Assembly (NCBI GenBank): GCA_023429365.1
Contig: JAEYVW010000379.1
Span: 1-6,046, forward strand
Reading direction: 5' to 3'
Length of the DNA: 6,046 bases
DNA from: Bacteroidota bacterium
GTDB lineage: Bacteria > Bacteroidota > Bacteroidia > Chitinophagales > Chitinophagaceae
The translations under genes and the position numbers were made by a program. Under the pieces are notes generated by a model that was not told where the DNA came from, made no database searches, and saw nothing but the letters and a program-made list of their open reading frames with translations. Below are positions 1-6,046 of the stretch, piece by piece. How positions within the stretch are numbered: the stretch's first letter is position 1; each line of letters opens with the position of its first letter.

Positions 1-698
1 ATGAGCCATTTGCCTGGCGTGCTTTTGAACTGCTTTTGAAAATCCCTTTTGAATGCTGACAGGCTTCGGTGAGTCAATACCGCGTACTCTTCCAGTTTGA
101 GGTTGAAGCAAAAATTGTCTTCCATTATTTTTTGCAGCGACACATTCCGGGGTCTTTTGAGAAGGGAATTAAAAAACGCATGAAGCTCGTGGTTTGCAGG
201 ATCATCTGCGACATTCAGGATCAATTCCCGGAATTTCAATTCGAGGACGGAAGGATCAGGTTCCCTAATATTACCAAAATAAGGCATCATTGAGTAATAA
301 AACGCTTCCAGCAATTCGCTTCTGTTTACCGGCATCACAGTGTGGTATCGCTTATCGGACATCCTGATTACACCTGACTTACTCCGCAACACATCGCAAA
401 TAAACTCATCAGAGATAAAAAATAAAACAAAACAAAATTTCGTATCAAAAAATTGCTCCACGATCGCAGCGCCCTTTTGTACAAAGACGCAGGAACCTTT
501 ACGCAGATCGTATGAGCCATTCGCCGTGTGCCAGATCTTTCTGCCCTCTACCACATACGCGATGTAATTAAGATGGCTCCAGATATCCTGGTACTGATTT
601 TCAAGCGGACAATTGTACCGCGTGATCAGGGTATCCCCACATTTAAGCTGGCGATGGAACACAGGATCGGCCACAATCTTATCGTAAAAATTAATCAC
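1..698 (-). CDS. AraC-family transcriptional regulator, 3' end cut by window edge
   Basis: I translated this by hand: an uninterrupted minus-strand frame runs from position 719 to the left edge, with a stop (TAA) at 722-720 just upstream. The only canonical start between that stop and the conserved part is GTG at 698-696; no clear Shine-Dalgarno precedes it, which is usual in Bacteroidota. The 232 visible residues have an N-terminal sensor-like domain (about 40-100, with YVVEGRKIWHT at 48-58 and the stretch KGAAIVEQFF at 75-84) like the cupin-type ExsA/AraC N-terminal region. A first helix-turn-helix follows at about 187-230, with LTHRSLSAFKRDFQKQF at 208-224 and STPGKW at 226-231, the classical 'LSxFKRxFxxxFxxxPxxWL' pattern. 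The second helix-turn-helix, roughly 50 residues, should lie beyond position 1. The family binds promoter DNA as a transcriptional activator or repressor; the ligand cannot be told. It lies 123 bp downstream of the SDR gene on the same strand, so it may control that gene. Family assignment is strong; the target is inference. Confidence 0.88.
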   Translation of the reverse strand, partial: MINFYDKIVADPVFHRQLKCGDTLITRYNCPLENQYQDIWSHLNYIAYVVEGRKIWHTANGSYDLRKGSCVFVQKGAAIVEQFFDTKFCFVLFFISDEFICDVLRSKSGVIRMSDKRYHTVMPVNRSELLEAFYYSMMPYFGNIREPDPSVLELKFRELILNVADDPANHELHAFFNSLLKRPRNVSLQKIMEDNFCFNLKLEEYAVLTHRSLSAFKRDFQKQFKSTPGKWL

Positions 699-784
699 CG
701 GGAAAATTGAGGCGTGAAATTAACCCGCTTATCTGCCAGTCTGGATGGCTCCTGCGTAAAACAGAACCCATCTTTAGCAGGTGA

Positions 785-816
785 CCGGGTTTCCTGAGCG
801 GGAATGGAAGTCCCGG
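785..816 (-). terminator. Possible stem-loop after the SDR gene (weak terminator candidate)
   Basis: Six bases past the SDR stop codon, CCGGG (785-789) can pair with CCCGG (812-816) and TTCC (791-794) with GGAA (806-809), leaving an 11-base loop. A competing inner hairpin pairs CGGGA (799-803) with TCCCG (811-815). No T-tract follows on the minus strand, so this is not a standard intrinsic terminator. It could be a weak transcript end or processing site between the SDR and AraC genes, or chance. The rest of the 123-bp gap holds no clear promoter. Confidence 0.22.
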
Positions 817-821
817 CTGCA

Positions 822-1505
822 TCAACCCCGGCCGTAAATCTTTAAAACCGGCTCTCTCAACGCCTGCCCTTCCCCGCTGCAATAAAAATGAATGACTCCA
901 GCAATCTCTTCCGGTGTAACCCATTTACTGAAATCAGCCTTGGGCATCGACTGCCGGTTATCGGATGTGTCGATGGTAGACGGAACGACAACACTAACCA
1001 CCACATCGCTTTTTCCGGCTTCTTCATTCATCAATTCCGCCAACCGGAAAAGAAGCGATTTGGCAAGACTGTAAGCAACCATGGATTTGCCCGACTTTAC
1101 CTCAAGCCCCGGACGGGAACCGATGAAGAATATCCGACCAGAACCCTGTTCCATCATTTTGAGAAATACCGGACGGGCGATATGGTAGGCGGTTTCAAAA
1201 TTGAGTTTGTATTGTTTGGTCAAATCGGCCGAAGAAGTAGTTTCCAGGGTTCCCATGGCAAAACCACCAACCGTAAGTACAGCGGCATCGATAGAATCCA
1301 GTTTTTTTATTATCGAATTAATGAAGTCGTTTACTTTAACCTCATCGCTAAGATCGATGACAATCTGTTCATAGTGGGCATTTTTTTCAGTCACTGGTGT
1401 TTCGCGATGAACCGTACCGATCACATTATACCCCTCATGCAAAAACTTTTTTACAACGGCCTGTCCAAGGTTCCCTGCCGCACCCGTTACAATGACATTC
1501 TTCAT
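822..1505 (-). CDS. Short-chain dehydrogenase/reductase (SDR), dihydropteridine-reductase-like subgroup
   Basis: A complete 227-residue soluble Rossmann-fold oxidoreductase, normal length for a classical SDR without extension. The cofactor loop TGAAGNLG is at residues 7-14. HR at 33-34 after the second strand hints at NADP(H), and D51 in IDLSDE fits the adenine contact. The usual NNAG is replaced by TVGG (78-81). The catalytic set is complete: N102, S130 (FIGS), Y145 and K149 (YSLAK). After the active site, the segment PSTIDT (175-180), then NRQSMPKADFSKW (183-195), matches a signature I know from dihydropteridine reductase (QDPR) and related bacterial SDRs. It should reduce or oxidise a small carbonyl/alcohol or pteridine-like substrate in the cytoplasm; the substrate is unknown. 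ATG at 1505 places the Rossmann motif at the extreme N-terminus, as expected. It starts 61 bp after the stop of the upstream barrel gene, on the same strand, and is followed by the AraC regulator. I saw no convincing Bacteroidota promoter in that 61-bp gap. Confidence 0.93.
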   Translation of the reverse strand: MKNVIVTGAAGNLGQAVVKKFLHEGYNVIGTVHRETPVTEKNAHYEQIVIDLSDEVKVNDFINSIIKKLDSIDAAVLTVGGFAMGTLETTSSADLTKQYKLNFETAYHIARPVFLKMMEQGSGRIFFIGSRPGLEVKSGKSMVAYSLAKSLLFRLAELMNEEAGKSDVVVSVVVPSTIDTSDNRQSMPKADFSKWVTPEEIAGVIHFYCSGEGQALREPVLKIYGRG

Positions 1506-1566
1506 GACATGATTTTACATCAAGATACGCAAAATCAAAAGGCTTCGAGGTTTAAGAAAGATGACA

Positions 1567-3405
1567 CTAATTAACAGGAACGAACTCCGGCCGCCTGATA
1601 AAATTGCTGTTGTATTTAAAGCGGATATTTGTATTGACTTCAAACCGCCAGCTCTCATTTCGGAAATTCTTGCGCGGAAAATACATGCCCCGGAATTCCG
1701 TTGTGCCAAATATCAGGCTTTCGTTCCTGATACGGACGCCACCTCCAATGGATGCATATAATTTGGGCACCGATTCCTGGTTGACTTTTAAATTGATATA
1801 AGTCGCATTGGTAAATATAAAAGGGGCAAACCGGAAAAATAAAACGGTCCATGGACTAAAGAAAACCGATTCGGCTTTCGCCGTTGCCCTGAAATTACCC
1901 GAAGCAAAGTTATTTCTCAACTCCTCCAGCCCATATTGGCTTTCGATTCGGACCGGCTCACCAAGCAAGCTTTTCATCTGCCTGGTAATGCTGGCCCCGA
2001 GAAAATAACGCTGCTTCCATCTTTTATTCATGTTGTGAAGGTGACTGAAATAGTCTACCCGCGCCAAAAGATCAATGTCTTCCAGTTTTCCCTGATGCAA
2101 ATAGGTTCCTGCCTTTATACTATAGTCAAAATATTGTTGCGATTTTGTAAAAAAATAATGCTGGAAACTCAAACCCACATAAGGTCGCTCTCTTTGCTGT
2201 TTTCGTGTCCATCCAAGCGTCGCAGATCCTTCCATGCCCTCTGGCACGTCCTCATTTCTACCAAAACCATAAATGTACTGGGTCTTGTAAAAGTTTTGCC
2301 TGAAAAAAGAAAACGATCCCAATATCGCCTCGAGATCTGCATACCGGTAGTCATATTCCTGCTCAAACTTTAAAGGCCGGTAATCAAACTTTTGCTTCAC
2401 CCAACGTAGACCCAACAGGCGTCGTAAACGTGTTCCGGCGCCATTACCATTTCCATCAGGCTTATCAGCATCCATATTCCATGAAGCCCAGGTATCGATG
2501 ATGTCAAATTTATACTGGTAGTCCTGAAAATATAAGGAATCTGTGCTGTAGAAATTTTGCGTCTTCCTAAACTCCACTTCACCACCATAGGTCCATTTCA
2601 TAAACCGGTTGACCAGGGGGCGGGCGAGCCGAAGATAACTAAGCCTTTCCTCACGTTTTCCCGGATGGATTGTTTTGGAAAAATTGGTGAATCCCGCCGA
2701 AACCGTCACAAAGCTGCCCATAATATTACGCTTGGTGAAATCAAAGCCATAGCCAAACTGCTCGGCTCTAGAAGCGTCAAAAAGCCCCTGCACGCTTACT
2801 TCGTCGCCATAACCCATAATGTTATCTTCTTTGATACTGGCCGAAACAGTTTCCGTATTGTGCATCCTGAAACTGCCGCCAATCGACAATACATCATAGG
2901 TTACCACAACAATATCCACGGAGTCGGTACCTGCGACCGGCACCACACGTATCCTGGCATCACGAACAAAGGGCAGGTCGCGAAGGTGTCTTTCGTTGTC
3001 ACCCATGATATAAGGGGATAATTGCTGGTCGCGGGAGAAAAACAGGTGGTTTCTAAAGACAAAATCCCGGGTTTTGCGATGCAGGTGATTGGAAAGGCGC
3101 TTTAGTTTGTTATTGATGCCCCTTGACGAATCAATAATATCAAATTCATGCGCTTCAATTTTAATATCCCGAATTATTCGACCTTTATATCTCTGGAAGG
3201 GGCGGTCATTTCGTAACAAACCCTGGTCCTCCCCGGCGGTATCCACCAATAGATTTTGGGCGAGCTTTCCGATTATCCCCCGCTGACGCAAAATAATGCT
3301 GTCGATAGATTTTTTGGTCGCGGTGTCCACCTGCCCAAAAGAGGAAAACCATGTGATTAAGAAAATGACAGGTAAAAAGGTACGCGTATTTCCTGCAGGG
3401 GGCAT
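1567..3405 (-). CDS. Exported POTRA plus beta-barrel outer-membrane protein (Omp85/BamA-TamA-like)
   Basis: A complete 612-residue protein. Residues 1-25 look like a signal peptide (Arg8, then hydrophobic TFLPVIFLITWF, cleavage probably after SSFG or SSFGQ), so it is exported. Residues about 74-171 resemble a POTRA domain: GRIIRDIKIEA (75-85), a helical part, then ERHLRDLPFVRDARIRV (138-154) and a strand DSVDIVVVTYD (161-171). This is the beta-alpha-alpha-beta-beta order and 'LR.LPFVRDARI' wording of Omp85 periplasmic domains. From about 172 to 600 alternating polar/aromatic strands suggest a 12-16 strand barrel, with a Gly/Asn-rich turn at 316-324. The C-terminus is PEFVPVN rather than a final Phe, so the last strand ends before residue 600. 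ATG 3405 is the first start after an in-frame TAG (3414-3412). It is divergent from another Omp85-like gene, with 170 bp between their proposed starts. BamA, TamA or a barrel of unknown cargo are all possible. The fold assignment is fairly good; the role is not known. Confidence 0.72.
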   Translation of the reverse strand: MPPAGNTRTFLPVIFLITWFSSFGQVDTATKKSIDSIILRQRGIIGKLAQNLLVDTAGEDQGLLRNDRPFQRYKGRIIRDIKIEAHEFDIIDSSRGINNKLKRLSNHLHRKTRDFVFRNHLFFSRDQQLSPYIMGDNERHLRDLPFVRDARIRVVPVAGTDSVDIVVVTYDVLSIGGSFRMHNTETVSASIKEDNIMGYGDEVSVQGLFDASRAEQFGYGFDFTKRNIMGSFVTVSAGFTNFSKTIHPGKREERLSYLRLARPLVNRFMKWTYGGEVEFRKTQNFYSTDSLYFQDYQYKFDIIDTWASWNMDADKPDGNGNGAGTRLRRLLGLRWVKQKFDYRPLKFEQEYDYRYADLEAILGSFSFFRQNFYKTQYIYGFGRNEDVPEGMEGSATLGWTRKQQRERPYVGLSFQHYFFTKSQQYFDYSIKAGTYLHQGKLEDIDLLARVDYFSHLHNMNKRWKQRYFLGASITRQMKSLLGEPVRIESQYGLEELRNNFASGNFRATAKAESVFFSPWTVLFFRFAPFIFTNATYINLKVNQESVPKLYASIGGGVRIRNESLIFGTTEFRGMYFPRKNFRNESWRFEVNTNIRFKYNSNFIRRPEFVPVN

Positions 3406-3443
3406 ACATAGCTATTTGGTGACAGGTAAACAATGCAAGGTAC
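3366..3443. repeat. Split direct repeat around the start of the barrel gene
   Basis: TGACAGGTAAA occurs at 3366-3376 and again at 3420-3430, 54 bp apart. In both places it is followed by AAGGTAC, directly at 3377-3383 and after six extra bases at 3437-3443. The left copy lies in the signal-peptide codons of the minus-strand barrel gene and the right copy in its upstream region, so the pair brackets the start codon. It may be a regulator or structural site, or a remnant of a short duplication. Confidence 0.5.
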
Positions 3444-3446
3444 ATG

Positions 3447-3480
3447 CTAAATTAGGGATATAGGCTTATGAAAAAATCAA
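3447..3480 (-). promoter_or_regulatory. Candidate Bacteroidota-type promoter for the POTRA-barrel gene
   Basis: On the minus strand TAATTTAG (3454-3447) matches five of the six fixed bases of the Bacteroidota -7 box TAnnTTTG, and TTG (3480-3478) lies 23 bases upstream where the -33 box is expected, though at the wide end of the usual spacing. It would start transcription some 35 bases ahead of ATG 3405. The shared 170-bp divergent region (3406-3575) must also hold the plus-strand gene's promoter, for which I found no good consensus match. Confidence 0.22.
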
Positions 3481-3575
3481 TTAAGCCACCCCGCGAATTA
3501 TATCCAGGAGCGTGTGGACTTAGTTACCCCTTTATTGTTAGCACGACATTTGATTTATCTGAAGAAAAACAAGAC

Positions 3576-6046
3576 ATGCGATTTTTCTTTTTTTGTATTT
3601 CATTTCTCTTATTTTTTTCAAATGATAGCCTTGCCCAGCCGGTCCGCGACTCCATCACAGCCCCGGCTTCAAAGGAGTTTCGGATCAGTAAATCAAGAAC
3701 CTTCTGGATGGGCGCCAACTACCGGCGGGAATGGACAACACCGATACGGGTGCCAGTGATCAATATGAAAGCTGAAGGATTGCAGCCGGTAAAACGTGGC
3801 GGGGGCAAGCAAACACGCTCTTTAAGGTTGGAGGATGCAAGCGGTAAGGAATATAATTTCCGGTCGATACGAAAATTTATAACAAGCAAGACCTTACCCG
3901 GCGACATTGAAAGCGAGGCGGCTAAAGACCTGGTTTCTGATGGAATATCGGCTTCCTATCCTTATTCAGCCCTGTCAATGCCCATACTGGCCGAAGCGGT
4001 CGACGTTCCCTATCTCAAATCACATATAGTTTATATACCCGATGACCCCGCCCTCGGCGAACATCGTAAGGATTTTGGTAACCTGCTGGCTTATTTGGAG
4101 GAAAAAATTCCCGATTCAGTTAAAAAAGACTATGATACCGAGGACGTGGTAGAAAAATTAATAGAAGACAATTCCAACACCGTAGACCAGGAAGCCGTGC
4201 TGCGGGCACGCATACTGGACATGTTTGTGATGGACTTCGACCGGCATGAAGGACAATGGGAATGGGGTGCTATTGACCATAAGAAAGGGAAACAATTTTA
4301 CCCAATCCCAAAAGACCGGGACCAGGCATTTTATACTAACGAAGGCGTGATCCCGCATATCGTGCAATGGCCCTGGCTGGTGCCCCAGCTGGAAGGATTA
4401 AAATCCAAAACCAAAAACATAAAACGTTTCAATTTTGCCGCCCGAAACTTTGACCGTTTTTTCCTGAACCAGCTTACCGAACAGGATTGGCAAAATATCA
4501 CTTCAGTCTTCCTTTCCAGGATGGTCGACACCGTAATCGAAAATGCCTTAAAGGAACAACCAGCAGAGATCAGGGATATCTCGGGACCAGAAATAGTGAG
4601 CACGCTTAAGGAAAGACGCAAATATCTTGCGGCCGACGTGATGGAATATTACCGGTTTCTCGCCGAGATCGTTGACATCACTGCCAGTGATAAAGATGAG
4701 TTAATCAATGTGACACGGCATGATGACGGCTCGGTCAACCTGCTGATTTCTGATATGGGAACAAATGACACCGTATTTCATAGGAAGTTCAATGCCCTGG
4801 ACACTAAAGAGATCAGGATATATGGCTTTGGTGGTAAGGACAGGTTTGTTGTCAATGGCAACAATGATAAGATCAAGATCCGGATGATTGGCGGAAAAGG
4901 CGAAGATCATTTTGAAAACAGCGCGGATTCTGAAGGAGCTATCGTGTATGACGATCGGGACGGTAATAATAGCTTTAGTGGAAAGTTCAAACAAAAGTTA
5001 AGGCATGACAGTATAGCCAATCACTTCGATCCACTGTACTACCAATATAACAAAGTCATTCCTTTTATTTCGGTTGGATATAATCCTGACGATGGTGTTT
5101 TCCTGGGTGGATGGATGAAAATCATTCATCACGGATTTCGAAAAACACCCTATAAAAACAGTCACTCAATTACGCTTAACCATGCATTGGCCACCCGTGC
5201 TTTCAACATTCGTTACAATGCAGAGTTTATAAGTGTGATCGGCAGTAAAACCGACCTGTTGATAGAAGCCGATGTCAAATCCCCGCATGTCCCCAATTTT
5301 TTTGGTTACGGTCCTTCTACCGTATATGATAAATCAAAACCAGGTAAATTCAGGTATTACCGGACAAGATATAACCTCGGAGATTTCGCGATTGAACTAC
5401 GCAGAAATTTTTCCGATAAAGTATTCATGACCATCGGCCCCAGCTTCCAGTTCTTTAAAATGGACTCTACAGAGTCTTATAATCGTAAACGTTTTATCGG
5501 GCAGGAAATTCCTCCAGGCCTCGATCCTACCCGTGCTTTTTCAAAACAACTTTATGCCGGCGGTCGCTTTACCCTGACAGCCGATACACGTGACAATAAA
5601 TCTCTAACGGGAAGTGGAATTTACTGGCAAACAGCAGTTAGACATTTCTCTGGTCTGAATGCCGCCAGCTATGACGTAACACAGGTAAATTCGGATTTCA
5701 GTTTTTATATCCCGTTGATTAAAAAAGTGCTGGTTTTCGCCAACCGTATCGGTGGCGGTCATAATTTCGGCGACTTTGAAATACACCAGGCGCAATACCT
5801 TGGCAATGATGACCACCTGCGCGGTTACCGAAAATACCGGTTTGCAGGGAAGACTAAACTTTATAATAATATGGAGTTACGCTGGCGCATTTCCAGCTTT
5901 AAGACTTACCTGTTTCCCGGATCATTTGGCATGCATGCGTTTTTTGACGTAGGCAGAGTTTGGGCTGATAATGACGATAACGACAAATGGGCAAAGGGCT
6001 ACGGCGGCGGGATCTGGTTTGCACCATTTAACCGTGCTGTGCTCAC
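3576..6046 (+). CDS. BamA/TamA-like outer-membrane protein with N-terminal kinase-like region, 3' end cut by window edge
   Basis: An open frame of 823 codons running off the right edge. I start it at ATG 3576 because MRFFFFCISFLLFFSNDSLA (1-20) is a signal peptide, with cleavage near AQ. The frame is open back to another ATG at 3468, but that would put 36 residues before the signal. Domains: (1) about 40-105 has a conserved front section (FWMGANYRREW, 43-53; GLQPVKRGGGKQTRSLRLED, 68-87; YNFRSIRK, 93-100), a Gly-rich loop between strands. (2) 105-365 is mostly helical and holds DFDRHEGQWEW (220-230) and YPIPKDRDQAF (242-252), like the catalytic and metal loops of HipA/CotH/PI4K-type kinases. 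(3) 410-447 has strand repeats with GGKDRF (419-424) and GGKGEDHF (439-446). (4) From about 490 an Omp85/D15 barrel: GYGPST (577-582), TADTRDNK (668-675), the L6-type HLRGYRKYRF (747-756), DVGRVW (791-796). Relatives I recall often carry an N-terminal metallophosphoesterase; none is present here. Perhaps 20-30 C-terminal residues are missing. Barrel assignment is strong; kinase activity is inference. Confidence 0.85.
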   Translation, partial: MRFFFFCISFLLFFSNDSLAQPVRDSITAPASKEFRISKSRTFWMGANYRREWTTPIRVPVINMKAEGLQPVKRGGGKQTRSLRLEDASGKEYNFRSIRKFITSKTLPGDIESEAAKDLVSDGISASYPYSALSMPILAEAVDVPYLKSHIVYIPDDPALGEHRKDFGNLLAYLEEKIPDSVKKDYDTEDVVEKLIEDNSNTVDQEAVLRARILDMFVMDFDRHEGQWEWGAIDHKKGKQFYPIPKDRDQAFYTNEGVIPHIVQWPWLVPQLEGLKSKTKNIKRFNFAARNFDRFFLNQLTEQDWQNITSVFLSRMVDTVIENALKEQPAEIRDISGPEIVSTLKERRKYLAADVMEYYRFLAEIVDITASDKDELINVTRHDDGSVNLLISDMGTNDTVFHRKFNALDTKEIRIYGFGGKDRFVVNGNNDKIKIRMIGGKGEDHFENSADSEGAIVYDDRDGNNSFSGKFKQKLRHDSIANHFDPLYYQYNKVIPFISVGYNPDDGVFLGGWMKIIHHGFRKTPYKNSHSITLNHALATRAFNIRYNAEFISVIGSKTDLLIEADVKSPHVPNFFGYGPSTVYDKSKPGKFRYYRTRYNLGDFAIELRRNFSDKVFMTIGPSFQFFKMDSTESYNRKRFIGQEIPPGLDPTRAFSKQLYAGGRFTLTADTRDNKSLTGSGIYWQTAVRHFSGLNAASYDVTQVNSDFSFYIPLIKKVLVFANRIGGGHNFGDFEIHQAQYLGNDDHLRGYRKYRFAGKTKLYNNMELRWRISSFKTYLFPGSFGMHAFFDVGRVWADNDDNDKWAKGYGGGIWFAPFNRAVL

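Noticed and set aside
69..710. Small plus-strand frames at the left end of the window
   Set aside because: They are antisense to the AraC-family gene, whose helix-turn-helix is clear in the minus-strand frame.
1506..1566. Promoter ahead of the SDR gene, using TATCTTGA as -7 box
   Set aside because: It matches only four of six fixed bases of TAnnTTTG and has no TTG at suitable spacing.
888..1574. A 228-residue plus-strand open frame antisense to the SDR gene
   Set aside because: It overlaps nearly the whole SDR gene, which has all catalytic motifs. The antisense protein is rich in Arg, His, Asn and Phe with no recognisable domain, so it is a shadow frame.
1936..3021. Plus-strand open frames (1936-2373 and 2557-3021) inside the POTRA-barrel gene
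   Set aside because: They are antisense to a continuous 612-codon reading frame with a signal peptide and a POTRA-like domain, and show no family motif of their own.
3206..3445. Minus-strand 79-residue frame starting upstream of the barrel gene
   Set aside because: It overlaps the start of the 612-residue gene in another frame. Its repeated LFTCH segments are only the translation of the direct repeat noted above.
3579..3622. T-rich tract as a terminator or phase-variable homopolymer
   Set aside because: It is explained by the Phe-rich signal peptide of the plus-strand gene; the longest T runs are about 7 bases and there is no hairpin before them.

Overview
The window looks like chromosomal DNA from a member of the Bacteroidota, plausibly a Chitinophagaceae/Sphingobacteriales-type genome. 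The reasons are moderate GC content, starts without Shine-Dalgarno sequences, proteins typical of that phylum (a BamA/TamA-like barrel with a long periplasmic front section, a POTRA-barrel protein ending in a polar tail) and an AraC regulator of a type common there. The assignment to phylum is inferred from protein character; no marker gene is present. I see no mobile element, CRISPR array, tRNA or rRNA.

Layout: three genes lie on the minus strand and one on the plus strand. From right to left on the minus strand they are a 612-residue exported POTRA plus beta-barrel protein (1567-3405), a 227-residue short-chain dehydrogenase/reductase (822-1505) and an AraC-family regulator (1-698, cut by the left edge before its second helix-turn-helix). 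Divergent from them, a long outer-membrane protein begins at about 3576 and runs off the right edge with 823 codons visible. The first and last genes are open at a window edge, so an ORF search that requires a start and a stop would miss them. I read both by hand.

Two themes stand out. First, two different Omp85-like outer-membrane barrel genes are divergent and share a 170-bp intergenic region, which suggests a common role in the cell envelope. The plus-strand protein is the more interesting: between its signal peptide and its Omp85 barrel lies a region of about 330 residues with a Gly-rich strand-loop-strand, a DRHxxQW motif and a PIPKDRDQAF motif, an arrangement like an atypical protein/lipid kinase core (HipA, CotH, Fam20 or PI3/4-kinase style). 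This is followed by two GG-x-G/K-x-D-x-F strand repeats. If the kinase-like reading is right, the protein is a phosphotransferase-like domain joined to an outer-membrane barrel. Second, the SDR and the AraC regulator sit in tandem, a usual pairing of a small oxidoreductase with its possible regulator. The SDR carries a signature shared with dihydropteridine reductase-like SDRs.
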